Origin: Gongronella butleri
Lineage: Eukaryota > Mucoromycota > Mucoromycetes > Mucorales > Cunninghamellaceae
Assembly: GCA_025201375.1 (NCBI GenBank)
Contig: JAIWZP010000026.1
Span: 62,001 to 126,000, forward strand
Reading direction: 5' to 3'
Length of the DNA stretch: 64,000 nucleotides
Positions 41,743-53,815 of this stretch are shown here, piece after piece. The notes beneath the pieces are model-generated. The model searched no databases and was not told where the DNA came from. It saw nothing but the letters and a program-made list of their open reading frames with translations. Within the stretch, counting starts at the first letter, position 1. Each line of letters starts with the position of its first letter. The translations under genes were made by a program, and so were the position numbers.

Positions 41743-42962
41743 CTCCAAAAAAATAATAATAAAGCGGATGAGAAGAAATGGAAAAAAAAAAGGCAAACTG
41801 CGGCCCTGCATGTGTCTTTTATTGGCATTGGCGCGGCGTTTGAATCCGCTTTTGTGGCCAATTCGTGCAACGTGCCGCAGTTTGCCCAAAATGAGCGATC
41901 CGGGCCATTGAATGCTCCATACCGCGACATTCCGGTAGGTAAATTGCCAGAAAAAAAAAAGAAAGTTTTATCCCCCCTCATTTCAAGGTGACCCGAGTTG
42001 CCGAGGGACTGGAGTGTGTGGTCCGTAGCACGACGTATGGCAAAAAAAAAAAAAAGAGACGAGACCACCAAAAAAAAAACACAAGGATGATAGCGAAGAG
42101 CCATTTGGCTCGCCAATGGCATTGACGCGGACCCACAGGGCTTTCTGTGTCCATGAGGCGGATGCGCAGCATGAGCTGACAGGGTCACGCTGCATCTTTG
42201 CACATGGGGTTGGTCCATTGAAACAATGTCATGCATGGCTGTTGCTTTGTAAAAAAAAAAAAAGCCAAGAAACAACGATACATGCAACGGTCCCTGCTGA
42301 TCAGACGCGCGTTGTCATTGTCCTTTTTGTTTATCCTTGATGCATGAGGCATGCTTCCACGCGGACACACCCGGTGGCTTGCCGCGGGCAAGAAAAGAAG
42401 AGAAAGGAAGAAGAAAAAGAAAAAAAGGAGCAATTGCGCGTGCACTTTCCGGCACTTTCCATTGATCCTTATTTTACCCTGTTTGGATGGTTCCACACAC
42501 CTGGGAAAAAAAAATTAGGGTTGACAAGGCGGCAAAGGAATGCCATGCCATCCGAGAAGGAGACGTGCTGGGCCGCTGCCGCAGGCCCCTCTTTGACCCT
42601 TGTCAAGCGAACTTTTAAGATATGGATTGAAAGAAATTCTGCGTGAGAGAGAACTAGCTCACGCGTCCCCATTGAGAAAAATCTGGGGAATTTTTATTAT
42701 TTTGGACACATTAGAGCATGAAATGGGGGTGATGGAAAGATGGGGGATAATATGATGTCTTGAAATCTGGTATGATGGGGAGTGGTGTCAGGGATGCTTG
42801 AGGAAGAGAGAGGGGGGCAACAATAGAAAAAGAGAGAAAACGACAAGGAGGCTAAACACAAGGACAATGCATAGGAAATAAAAGATGAATTGGTAAATTT
42901 TTGTTTCTTCCATGGCATGGATGCAAGAGAGCGTGATTTTTTTACACGCGCCAAAAAAAAAA

Positions 42963-42993
<31 letters not shown>

Positions 42994-43000
42994 AGCGTGG
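41743..43000. other. Gene-poor stretch
   Basis: A/T homopolymers and a poly-A/(GA)n tract at 42953-42993. AATAAAA on the minus strand near 42690 may end a minus-strand transcript that includes the small frame at 43001-43186. No other supported gene. Confidence 0.4.
42953..42993. repeat. Poly-A followed by (GA)n microsatellite
   Basis: 19 A's then about 11 GA repeats. A low-complexity tract within a gene-poor region. Confidence 0.9.
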
Positions 43001-43186
43001 CTAAGCCGCGGAACCATTGGAATTGCGTCGAGCCAAGGGACAATGATCTTCATGCGAGAAGATGGACGTGTCGACGCCACAACTTGTACAAAAGGCGTAT
43101 CCATGCAGATCCACGAGGTCCCGGCATGGTTTGGCGGGCTGCTGCGTGTGCTGTTGCTGCTGCTGCTGTTGTGGTTGGCAAGGCAT
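43001..43186 (-). CDS. Small hypothetical protein or last exon, poly-Gln plus Cys/His motif
   Basis: 61 aa if started at the ATG at 43186: MPCQ, a poly-Gln run, then RDLVDLHGYAFCTSCGVDTSIFSHEDHC and a stop. The C-x2-C ... H-x2-H-C arrangement could bind zinc. It may instead be the last exon of a longer gene, since a minus-strand frame starting MRERVGPPQLEVDDW lies upstream at about 43545-43429, but no phase-consistent splice could be fixed. I do not recognise it. Confidence 0.3.
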   Translation of the reverse strand: MPCQPQQQQQQQHTQQPAKPCRDLVDLHGYAFCTSCGVDTSIFSHEDHCPLARRNSNGSAA

Positions 43187-44344
43187 GGAATAAAAAAAAA
43201 AGGATCAAAAGACAACGGGGATGGAAAAAAAAGGAAAAAAAAGAAGACAGAGAGATTGGAAGCACGGAAAGGACCCTTTTATGTTTGCTTCAACTCATTC
43301 CAGGAGTCAAGGGAAAAAGGAAATTGTGGAAAGCTGCCCGATGATAGGTGCTTGTGGTGCCTCGTTTCGAGCGCAGGGGACGAGATGATTTTTGCCAGCC
43401 GCGCCCAAATCAGGCAACCTAAAGATGTTCAAGCATTGCATTGCGACGGAGTTTCTGACATCCGCCGGGCCTCGACTGGGCGCGCCGTGACAACGGCACA
43501 CCAATCATCCACCTCCAATTGAGGTGGGCCAACCCTTTCCCTCATTGTGGCGTGATCACCTTTCAAAAAATAGTGTGGAGAGCTTGCTTTGCCCCTGCCC
43601 TTGATTTTTTTCGATTCTTTCTTTTTTTCGATTGTTCCAAATGCCCAACCCAACAAGAAAACTAAGACGTGTGTACAAATGAGACAAAGAGACCAATGGG
43701 CGCGTTTGCCCGTGACAAAATAATAATAATAAAAAACCCGGGAAAAAAAGGTTTTGTGCAAAACAAAAAACGCAGCAATTGGTCAAAAACAGACGCGCCC
43801 ATGGGGGGGGAGCCCTAAAGTGACCGGCCGGAGGGATGAAACGTGGCATGGCATGTTTTCCTTAAAAAGGCATGATTCATGTGGTTGGAGCCGCTTCTCC
43901 ATCTTTTTTTTTTTCTTTTGCGATCATCGGGATGGGATGAAACGCCCAAGGGCAAACCCAGCGCCTTTTTTTTTTTTTTTTATTGCAGATCGGCTCACTT
44001 TTCTTTTGGAATGAACGATCGCAGATGCACTAAATAAATGGCCTTGTGATTGGGGGAAATGGCGCGCCCAGCATGCGCTCCTGCATCGCATCTTGCACAC
44101 AAAAAAGTGCGTCTTTTTTTTTTGATGTGTGTCCGTCTTTTTTTTTCTTGGCCTGGCACTGTGCGCGCGCAAGCACCCCCCCTCTCCCCATCAATAACAA
44201 ATGAGATGATGGGCTCCATCACATTGAAATATAAATACAACACACTCCACTTGTTTGTTGTTGTGTCCTTTTTTTTTCCTGTCCCTGTCGTTTTTCTCTT
44301 TTTTTTTTTTTTCTTTCTTTCTTTGTATACATTTTCCACCCGTG
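43187..44344. other. Unresolved stretch upstream of the 7TM gene
   Basis: Contains the weak minus-strand frames near 43300-43545 mentioned for the small hypothetical, then A/T-rich DNA and the T-rich leader of the 7TM gene. No clear gene. Confidence 0.35.
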
Positions 44345-44976
44345 ATGATGATGAACCCCGATTTATACCTTGTGATTCTTGTCATCAATGCTGTATCCAT
44401 CATTGCAGCGACAGGCGCCCTGTGCGTGCAATTTATGCGCCTGACACGCCTGTGGACGGAACAACGCGCGATTTTCACCACGATCGCGTGCCTGACCATC
44501 AGCTACGCGCTCTTGGCATTCATTGCCATGGTTCCGGAGCCCACATGTCAAATCAAAAAGAGCCTCATGGTGTGGATGCAGCACCAAACGACCATGCTCA
44601 CAACAACACTCGCCCTGTTATTCATACAGCCGCGCCGTTTCCCGACATGGATTTGCGTGTAAGCCCCTTGTTTTTTTCTCAGATCGAGTTGCGGGGGGAG
44701 GGGAAAAAGAAAGAGAGAGAGAGAGATCTTCCATTGGAAAAAGGGGCCATCTTTTCCAATTGGCTCGCTTGCCCATCTCGTGCTCATTTGCTCCTTGTTA
44801 CTCTTGAAAGTGGCCCCATCGTCTTGGCAGGCATCCTAGGCAGCGCTTCGGCGCCACTCAACAAGGCTGACATTGATGCCGAGTGCTGGTTCTCCTCAGG
44901 TAAATATAATAAAAAAGATCGGCAAGGCATTATTTTGGGGGACCTATCATAGGATGGGGCGTGACACAACCGCTCC

Positions 44977-45007
<31 letters not shown>

Positions 45008-46202
45008 CACTTTTTTTTTGCATTTGTTTTTGTTGCATCTGCAGAGACAGCATTAGGCAGCTTTGCATTGTTTGCCGTGCCACAATGTGCATGTCTGCTT
45101 GCCAATGTGTCTGTTTGCATCTATTTGCTGTGCACGCGATCAAAAAAGAAGCCTGCGGCCGACACCGTGCCGACCATCTACCTGCTGTATCTCGTTCTCC
45201 CATTGGTGCTTGAAATGGGCCCCATTCTGGCCGCCATGATGTACTATGCCACCGAATAGTAAAGAAACAAAGAAGAAAAAAAAGAAGAAAAAAAAGCAAT
45301 TGGAGGTTCTGACGTCCTTTCCTCCCCCCTTCATTGAATGTAGCAAGGACCAAGGGATGGCATGGTGGGCATGGCTGAGCCCGGGGCTCGGAGGCATGCT
45401 GATGCTTGTGCTTGTGCTTGTGGACCCGCATCTGTGGCAGGGCATCCTTGAAAAGTACAATGATGAGGAGTACCCCAAGATTGTCATTAGCTCGCCACAT
45501 ATGCTGGACGATGCACCGACGAGCCACACGACACTGACCACGGCCGCGCCATCGAGCGCGTCGGTCGTTGGCGCCGCCACCGCTTTGGAAGAGAAGAAAA
45601 ACGAGATTCCTCCGCCATTGCCCGTTTTACCGAGATCCGTGTCGCCCCCACCCGCGCCATTGACGATCCCCATGTCCACCACAAGCCTTGCATTGAGTCC
45701 AGATGACATGCATGAGCTGTTTGCCACCAAGACGCCTGCGGACGGCAGCCAAATCACATGCACATCGCCCGTATCGATGACAAGTGCGTCTGTGGGGCCA
45801 TTGACCTCGTGCTATCAAATGGAGGATGCTGTGCCATGGCGTGTGCTCGAAGTCGACGAGGACGATGAAGAACAAACGGGCGCCGAAGCCTCAAATCACG
45901 AAAATCGCGAAAATGACGACGACAGCTCGGCAAAACGCAGCACCAACAAGGAGAGCTGGCTCTCTCTGGACGATGACGACGACAATGATGATGACGTTGC
46001 ACTGGCGGCGCGCACGTCCAGCGAGAGCGGCAACAGCAGCGTGTCGCAATGGCTGGCTAGCAGGCGAGACGGGTCCATGGATAAGATGGGCCGCACGTCA
46101 AAGAGCATCCGACGCTGGCGACGCCAACAACAGAACGTTTCCGCATCCACATCACCCACAGACACATCCATCCTCGCCGTCGTCCACGAAGAGGAACGAT
46201 GA
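44345..46202 (+). CDS. Seven-transmembrane receptor-like protein with long cytoplasmic tail
   Basis: Coding exons 44345-44658, 44811-44899, 45045-45258, 45344-46202; 491 aa. Seven hydrophobic segments are visible: LYLVILVINAVSIIAATGAL, FTTIACLTISYALLAFIAMV, HQTTMLTTTLALLFI, GPIVLAGILGSAS, GSFALFAVPQCACLLANVSV, YLLYLVLPLVLEMGPILAAM, and WWAWLSPGLGGMLMLVLVLV. A loop with ECWFSS before TM5 recalls the CW motif of cAMP-receptor-like GPCRs. The ~230-residue tail is Ser/Thr/Pro- and acid-rich (DDDDDNDDDV). Splicing in phases 2, 1 and 2 is required to join the hydrophobic segments, which supports the model. Ligand and G protein coupling are unknown; it could also be a non-GPCR membrane protein. Confidence 0.72.
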
Positions 46203-46389
46203 CATTTTTTTTTTAGAAAAAAAAAAAAAAAAAGCAAATCCTCCCTGTATTTTTCCCTACGTACCTTGTAAAAATAAAATCATCGTTGCATTTTTTTTTT
46301 ATTGAAAATTGATTGCATGGAAGAGACTATTGTACAGCGAGGCAGAAAGAAGAAAAAAGATATGTATATGACAAATAGAAAATAAAAAT

Positions 46390-47870
46390 CTACATGGAAT
46401 GACGCCGTTTGCACGTTGGCGTGGGTGTGGCCGGGGTCTGCAGCGCCGGAGGATGCATTGGAGCACGCGACGGCAGAGCGACGCGTTTCCGGCTGGGGAC
46501 GACGCGTCGCGTGTGTCGGCGCGTGTACGACGTGGATGAAACAGGTTTGCGCGACAAGGACAGCGATGTATTGATGGGTGCGGGGCGGCGCGCGCGCTGC
46601 ATGTTGCCTGCGGGCGTGGGATACACGTGATTTACGTGATTTACGTTGTTGTCGTGGCTGGCGGCGGGCAATGGGTCGTCATCGATGACATTTTCGTTGC
46701 TTTCCAAGGCGTGGTGGTAGCTGCCGGGCAGCGACAAGCGGCGTGCACGCGACGACAGCATCACCAATGACGTGCTCGTGGTGGTGGGCACGGACGCAGA
46801 CGCGGTTGGCGAGGCCGGTGCGAGGGTGGGGTGGCCACGAGGCGACCATGTGATGATCACATTGGCAAGCGTAAAGAAAAAAGCCCATGCCATCATGCCT
46901 GTGAGCGATTCAGAGGTGGCTGGCGATGCAGACACGGTCGACGCGGGTAAATTCAGGGTATCAAAGACGGTGGTGATCAGGGCGTGTGGGATGTGCAACA
47001 ACGGAAGCAGCAACAATGGCAAGGGCGCTGCCAATCCTGCTTTTCTTTCCATTGGCTCATGCTCATGGTGATCTGACGACGACGCCAAGTCGCGCGCAAG
47101 CGAGTCCACCACGGCCATGGACGAATCCAGCCGTCGAAACGACTCCATGAGTGGATCGTCCGAGGATAAAGGGCTCTTTTCGTCTTTTGGCGAAAACAAG
47201 GCTGGGGACGACGACGACGACGGGGTCGACGCCGATGCCGACGAGGCCGACGACGCATTGGCTTGTTGTTTTGGCGCCTGCATCGATCGTGGCCGCATGC
47301 GCGACAGCGACCGTGATGGCGTGATGGTGCGATTGGTAGGCTGCATCGGTGTCTTTCGCGCCGCATACGCGGCCAACGTCGATGTGGACGCGGAAAACGG
47401 CGCTGATGCTGGGATTTTCTTCTTTTTCTGCCTCACGGGCCGTGTGACCGCGGCATTGGCTTCCTGGATCAGGTTCGCCAGCATGTCGCTCATACGGTCC
47501 AACGCGCGCGATTCATTTTCACCATCGTCGCCGTCGTCCGAGTCGGACAGAAACCCGAGCGCGGAATCTGGGCGCGTGATCGTATGTCGCCGATGCCGTG
47601 TGGGCGGCGGCGGAGGCACCGGCGACAATGGCGCATGGTGCGGCGGCAACAAGGGCATCGAAACAGACGGGAACGGCTCCACTTTGGAAATATCGGCGTC
47701 CGGCGGCGGGGTATTCTAATTGTAAAAAGAGAACAAAGGAAAAATGAAAAAATGGGCTTCCCTCTTCTCCTTTTTGTTCTATGTGTGCGTGTGTATGTGT
47801 CCACACCCGAGGCGCCTTGCCTTTTTTTCAATACTTTTGTGCATTTTGCCTGTATCGGGACACTTACCAT
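46390..47870 (-). CDS. Pro/Ser-rich membrane protein, first coding exon only ATG
   Basis: Model: 47868-47870 (ATG) joined to 46390-47715; 442 aa. A canonical donor GTAAGT directly follows the ATG at 47870, and an acceptor TTAG at 47716-47718 opens a long frame (NTPPPDADISKVEPFPS) that has no other early ATG before residue 16. The sequence has Pro- and Ser-rich blocks, a helical DRMSDMLANLIQEAN segment, and two hydrophobic stretches (APLPLLLLPLLHIPHALITTVF and GMMAWAFFFTLANVIITW) that could span a membrane. The end is basic (RKRVALPSRAP...CKRRHSM). I do not recognise the family. If the first exon is wrong, translation could begin at the internal MPLLPPHH. Confidence 0.55.
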
Positions 47871-48173
47871 ATGTATATCGAGGCCTAGGACGCTTGCAAA
47901 AAAAAAGAGGGGAGAAAAAGGTATAAAAGAGGGTTATGGGGGTGGTCCTTGTGAAGAGAGGAAAAAAAACAAAAAGAGGAGGGACGGGGCAAGAAAGGGA
48001 GGAAAAACGCAACAAAAAGAAAAAATAAGCACCTGCGCTCGACCCGCCCCCTCTCCACTCTTAAAACCCAGCCGCGCATCTCGTGTCACCGTTCCAAAAC
48101 AACGAGAGTCAGGGCAGAGCGACGAAAAAAAAAGGCCCATGTGATGTGCAAAAAAAAAAAAGTAAACCTTTTT
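47871..48173. other. Intergenic, A-rich
   Basis: 303 bp between two minus-strand genes. It should hold the 5' UTR of the membrane protein gene and the 3' UTR of the AAA ATPase gene. No gene seen. Confidence 0.45.
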
Positions 48174-51100
48174 TTATTGAAAGCCAAAGGTGGTGGGTTT
48201 TTTCTTTTGATGACCGTCGCCGTACTTTAAGGCCCACTTTCGAATTTCAACCAGTGATTGCATCTCGTCCGAGGAGCTGGCAGGGACCAATTTGAGCGCA
48301 TGGTCGAAATGCTGCTGTGTCAGGGTGCGGGGCGCATGTTGCTGCTGCTGCTGAGAGTCGTCGCGCAGCGTGGGTAACTGCTCTTGTAGCGATTTCAATG
48401 CCGCGGTGATACACACGTTCTTGAGATCCGAGCCCGAATAGTGCTCCGTGGCTTGCGCAAGCTGTTCAATCGACACATCATGCTGCTCGTCCGCAAGGAG
48501 CATCCGCAGAATCGCCGCGCGGTCCTCTTGCTTTGGCAAATCCACTGAATAGCGTCACGGAATAGGAGAAAAATAAAAAAGAGAGAGAGAAAAATAAAAA
48601 TCATGCAAAAAAAAAAAAGAAAAACAAAGGTCAGCACGTCATGCAATGACAAAAAAAAGGGGGCGGATTTCTTTTACCTAGGACGCGCCGAGGCATCCGA
48701 CGTAACACAGCATCATCCAAATCAAAGGGCCGATTCGTGGCTGCCATCACAACAACGCCTTGATCTAGCAATAAAAAAAAAAAGAGGGGGCAAAGAGTGC
48801 CATTGAGCGTTTTTGAAGCGCGCGACGCGTGTGTGTGTGTGTTTTTCTCTTACTGTTGCTCGAGAGTCCATCCCATTCGACCATCATCTGGTTGATGATC
48901 TCACGGTGTGCATTGGACGTCGTGTCGGATTGCCGGCGGTTCATCACACTGTCCACCTCATCAATGAAGATGACGCACGGCGAAATCTTGCGGGCCAGCG
49001 AGAAAATAGCCTGCAAAAAGATGGGGGGGGTGAAAAGAAAAACAAGGTTAAAAGCTTATTTGACAACCGCTGCTCTCGTCATTTTTTCTTACCTTGACGT
49101 TCTTTTCACCTTCACCAACATACATCTCATAGCTTGCAAAAAAAAAAAAAAAAAAGAAAAAAGATTTAGTCCATGAAAAAGGATCCACATTTACCACAAA
49201 AACTTACATGTCGCTGGCCTGGATCTCAAGCATGCGGCTGCCACTCTCTTTGGCAACGGCCTTGGCAAGCATGGTCTTGCCCGTGCCGGGTGGGCCAAAG
49301 AGCAGGACGCCATGGATCGCATTGCGCTTCAGGATCCCGTGCTGAAACAGGTCCGGGCGCTGCAGTGGCAGCGAAATCAAGGTCTGCAGCGTTTCAATGG
49401 TGGTTGCGGGCGCGCGGATATCGTGAAAGCTGCCATGCACCTTGGCTGGAGGGGCGGGGATGAAAAAAAGGGGGCAGGGATCTTTTGAGTTTTCTTTTCT
49501 TTTTTTTTTTTTTTTCTGGGTTACCTGGGTCGACAATGCGGCTGAGGAGGCGCGACTCGTAGCTGGAGCATGCCCTCTTTAGCCTGTCCAAGTCTAATTG
49601 GCCATTGGGGGCGGCGAAGCGTGAAAGTGGGGGTGTGTTTGTGTGTGAGTTTGGCGGATTTGGCGTGATGGGCTGTGCATTTGCCTTGACAATGGCATGT
49701 GCTTGTGCAAAGTCGATGGGGAGGAGATGGTCGCGATTGTCCTGGATGGCACGGCCCATGGCCACGGTGACGCGGCGGTCAATGTCCTGTGGCGACCACA
49801 ACGCGTCGCGAATGCCGTCCAATTGATAAATCGCATCCGACATTGCCCAGGGCTGCATCCCAACGACGCGCTTGTGCTGCAGCATCATCCCCAGCTGACG
49901 CGCATTGATCTCACCCACACGCTTGGACGCGTCCTTGGCAAATTGCTGCTCCACACCAGCTGCCAGCGGCATGTCCAATTCGATGCATTTCATCCCATGC
50001 ATCATGGGCGGCAACTTTGGCAATGGCATCATCGAAAGCGGAAATTGTCCTCCATGCCGCGACGCGTAGTCATTGTCGCGACCACTGATGTTGTGCTCAT
50101 GGTCAAAGTCGTTGTCATTGTCTTCGTCGTCGTCGTCTTCATCGTCGCCTTCGTCCCCCATGCCGCCCACCACTACGTCGTGCATGGCCCGGTGCTGACG
50201 GCTCTTTTTCGCACGCGTCAGCGACGGAGAGTGGCCTGCAAACACCATGACCGCGTGGTCCTGCTTGCGCAAATCATCAATCGCCATCACCAGGGATTTC
50301 AGCATCAGCGTGCCAAACGCGTCGTGCATGTCGCCATAGTCGCGTAGATACACAATCGCACGCGTGGGCCGCCGCCCATCTTGGCCCTCACTGCCGCTGT
50401 GGTGCAGGATCGCCTTGCGAAACACATGGCTGAACCGAGCAAGCATCCGGTCCGTCATGAGATCAATCACTTTGCGCTTCTCTTTGCTCGACCCGCCGCC
50501 GTTTTCAAGTAACCACAGGATATTCGCCTGCATTTCCCAACCTTCCTCCTCGTCCGACGCCTGCGGCTGAAACAAAATCGTCGATTGATTCGAAACACCC
50601 TTGGTCATCGCAGGCAAAAGCGTCATTGCTAGGCAAAAAAAAAGAAAAAAAAAAAAAAAAAGAGAATTTGAGCAACCTGCGCGTCTTCAATTCCGTCCCA
50701 ATTCCATCCCAATTCCTTTTTTTTTTTTTTTTGGCATGAATGGTTTACCCTCAGTGGCATTGTCCTGGGCGAGCGAGACGAAATCTTGCGCGTCAAAGAT
50801 GACGAGGTCGGCTTTTGCCGATGTGGCGAGCTGACGAGCAAGGGTATCTTGCAGGTACGTGGCGCCTGCTTTTGGGATCGTCAGCACCAGGTGGTCTGAA
50901 TGGTCAAATGCCGCCAATGCTGCCTTTGGCGCAAGACCTGCGTGCACACTGTATTTCAGCTCCTGCCACAGCGACTCGGGAAACTGGTACGCAGGATCAA
51001 GCGCTACCGTCGCAAGCGCATCGTGTCGCAGAATGTTGTGGATCAAAAACGACTCTTTTTAAAACCAACAGAAAAGTGTGAGTGCTCCCCTTTTCTGCTT

Positions 51101-51409
51101 TTTTTTTTTTTTTTTTGGGTTTATACCAGGTATGAATGGTGGCCCGCGCTTGGCCTTTTTGGATTTCCGGCCCTTGGACGGCGTCGTCTTGGTGTTGTTG
51201 TTGGCCGTCTTTGGTATGCTTTTGGGCAAAGTGACAGCATCCTGATCGCCCGGCCCGTCGTCGTGCGCCGCGGCCGCCGACGGTGGCGGCCCAGACGGCG
51301 CCGCATCCACCGCAGGCTTCGCAGCAGACAGCGCATATCTTGATGTGTGCAACAGTCTCGCCCGGGACGGCAGTGTGCGGCCCAAACGAGAAAGAAAAAG
51401 GGTCGTCAT
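48174..51409 (-). CDS. Mitochondrial AAA-family ATPase (Msp1/spastin-clade domain)
   Basis: Coding exons (minus strand): 51127-51409, 50749-51054, 49525-50628, 49208-49445, 49093-49132, 48854-49010, 48678-48764, 48174-48544; 861 aa. The presequence [25 protein letters not shown] predicts mitochondrial import. Residues ~95-350 contain a degenerate P-loop-like section ([34 protein letters not shown]) lacking a proper Walker A Lys-Ser/Thr. A very acidic insert follows. The C-terminal AAA module has Walker A GPPGTGKT (615-622), pore-side YVGEGEKN, Walker [10 protein letters not shown] (about 671-678), sensor ATNRP and a winged alpha tail ([14 protein letters not shown]). Similar large AAA proteins of fungi are uncharacterised or linked to mitochondrial quality control. 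The 40-nt exon 5 is supported by phase and motif. Confidence 0.85.
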
Positions 51410-51839
51410 GGCTTTTGAATAAAAGAAGATAAAAAAAGAAAGGAGGGGCAAGTTTGAAACTTGCTTGAATGCTTTATTTTTTTTTTCTGCGCCGGGCCAA
51501 TTGAAAGTCCGCGTTGCCCCGCAACATCGAAAAGCAGAAAACCAAAAACGCATCCGAGGATGGCATCCTCGGATGCCACTAGCCCATGGCCGACAAAATG
51601 TGGATGTGGAAGAAGCCCTGTGCCAAAAGTACCCACCCTTGTAAATCTGAGTACTCTAGGGACACGTTGAATGAGAATTACTTAGACAAGCATCATTTTT
51701 AGGAGAAATGATCATGGCAGCTCACCAACGAGACACTGCAACGACCTGAAAGGCATCCCATCGTGAAACGGCGCGCTGGAAATCTAATCGAGACGCGACA
51801 CGCAAGCATATCACTCGTCATTGGAGCTCGCCATCAGCA
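51410..51839. other. Upstream flank of AAA ATPase gene
   Basis: A/T-rich leader, then sequence without coding signal. It contains a short inverted repeat ATCCGAGGATGGCATCCTCGGAT near 51552-51575. No gene seen. Confidence 0.45.
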
Positions 51840-52550
51840 AATCAATATTTAGTCATGGCGAGCGTCCAAAACCAAAATCGAAAATTTGGGTTCCCAGAAT
51901 TACGCCAAACTCGCACACAAGATGAAGCACATGAAGAAACCACGAAAAACGACAAAAAGGAGATTGGTTCAATGGCTCGTTGGCAAGCAATCGGTGATTT
52001 TGGATTAAATTTCAACAGCGAATTGCACGGGGAAAACGCGCTGATAGTGCCGCGCCAATGCGTCCAATAGCAAGACGGACACCAGGTGCATGGATTTGAA
52101 AAGGAACAGACGCGTGGCGCTCGACGCTTGACGTGCTTTTTCACGCGTCGAAATTGTCTATGAATCTAAAACCGCGTCGAACATGCCCAAATTTGTCACT
52201 TTTTTAGAGATCACCAATGGCTCCATACGCAGCGAGCCATGCTCTTGCTGATGGTGCGTGTTTCATCAAGATACAGGCACTTTTGTAAAGATAGTCTCGT
52301 TGCGAAAATACGGGACAAATGGCATTTTACGCGACAACCAGCCAATGGACCTCAAAGTTTTTATGCTTTTTTTATCGAAAATGAGAGGCCGTTCATCCTA
52401 TCATGAGATTGGTGTGGCGGTCGGGCGACTAAAACTTCACCATTTTCCCGAGGTCGACTGCACCCCTTGGAAAATTTGTTGTTTTTGAAAATGGACGTTG
52501 CGCGTCATCCAGTGGCAGCAGCGCGCTCAGAGTAGGCTCATTTGAAAGAG
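51840..52550 (-). repeat. Dispersed repeat R1, copy 3 (inverted)
   Basis: The reverse complement follows R1 copies 1 and 2 in order, including TTGAAATTTAATCCAAAATC, GAGTTTGGCGTAAT, GACTGCACCCCTTGGAAAA (equivalent to CAAGGGGTGCAGTCGAGCTC) and CCAGTGGCAGCAGCG at its far end. Identity is lower than between copies 1 and 2, so it is an older member. Confidence 0.75.
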
Positions 52551-53815
52551 AAAGCATGTAAATCAAATGTACAAACATCTTTTTTCCTGGTAAATTGTAA
52601 AAGGATGGACAAAAAGCTAAAATACAATAAAATCGTTTGAATTGAAAATTTCTCGACAACGGCGTGATCGATCGCCAGTTCGAAGGCACAGCATCCACCG
52701 GTAACACAAGCTCAATGCGTCTGGAATTAGTTTGATGCGTATTGGATCACGTATTGCTTGGCAATGGGTCTTTCTTAATTTCAAAGCGTTTAAACTCGAG
52801 ATTGCTCTCGCAACAGTGATCCGATTTCTGTCAAATTTGAACCGGTTGTCCTTTGCAGGCATTAAAAGCAATACGAAGTTAAAAGGCTTTCATTATTGTA
52901 TGAGAAATGAAGATGATCGACAAAAACCAAAATTGTTGAATATATTGTATTACAGTATGATCCGGGAATATTAGCCTGCGCATAAATGGTAGTTGTATTG
53001 TATTGCTTAATGGACGCAAAAGATAAAAAAAAATTAGACTCGAATTTCATGTCCATATGTAAGGCTGAAAAAAAAAAGCAAAAATAAAATAATACGCGTA
53101 TTTTCGCTCATTTGTACAATGACACGCGCAAGCCAAACGACCGGAAACATGATCAACATGCACCATTAAAAAGAGTCCAGTTTTGCATGTCGGGAGTCAA
53201 GGAGCACAATACAGCCAAACGTGGAGAAAATCAGAAAAACCCAACCATTTTACCCTTTTTTGCCATCTTTAGCTAGTTGAGCTGTGATCAACTGGCCTCT
53301 GAGAAAAATACAACGCGTAATGACACGTCGCCAAGGCTCCCCCTCCTTGGTGTATCCAGGAAGCTTCGGGGCTGAATGGCTAGTAGGATGCGATCGGTTT
53401 TTTGACCAAAAACGAGTCAAAACAACCCATTTTTTTGTCAATACTGGATTGGTTGTTTTGCACAATAAATTTGAATGCCCCTCGTTGCATTTTTTTTCTG
53501 CAAAAATCGTTGCAATGGCAAGAAAAGAGCGCATGCGTCACTTGCAAGCACTTGGCCACGCTGCACGCGGGCAAGCATGGCGGAAATCGAAAAAATAAGG
53601 AAGAAGGGTGGTGCAGATATCAATTTCCGACTGGCGCAGTGTTGCATCTCTTTTCACTTACTCCTTCACTTTCTCCCCCCAACCACCTTTTTCATTTTTT
53701 ATTTCTTTGTTCTCGTGTCACCCGTCCATACTTAATGGCCCAGCGCCCTGCCTCCGATTTACAGGCAATAGTTCTCAGAGTTTATAAACGACTTGTCAGG
53801 TAGGCGAAAAATAAA
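52551..53815. other. Gene-free stretch
   Basis: A/T-rich DNA with no supported gene. Short open frames lack family sequence and splice context. Confidence 0.45.

Noticed and set aside
42697..43215. 172-codon minus-strand frame near 43 kb
   Set aside because: Low-complexity sequence over poly-A/(GA)n and A/T tracts with no conserved motif. More likely UTR.
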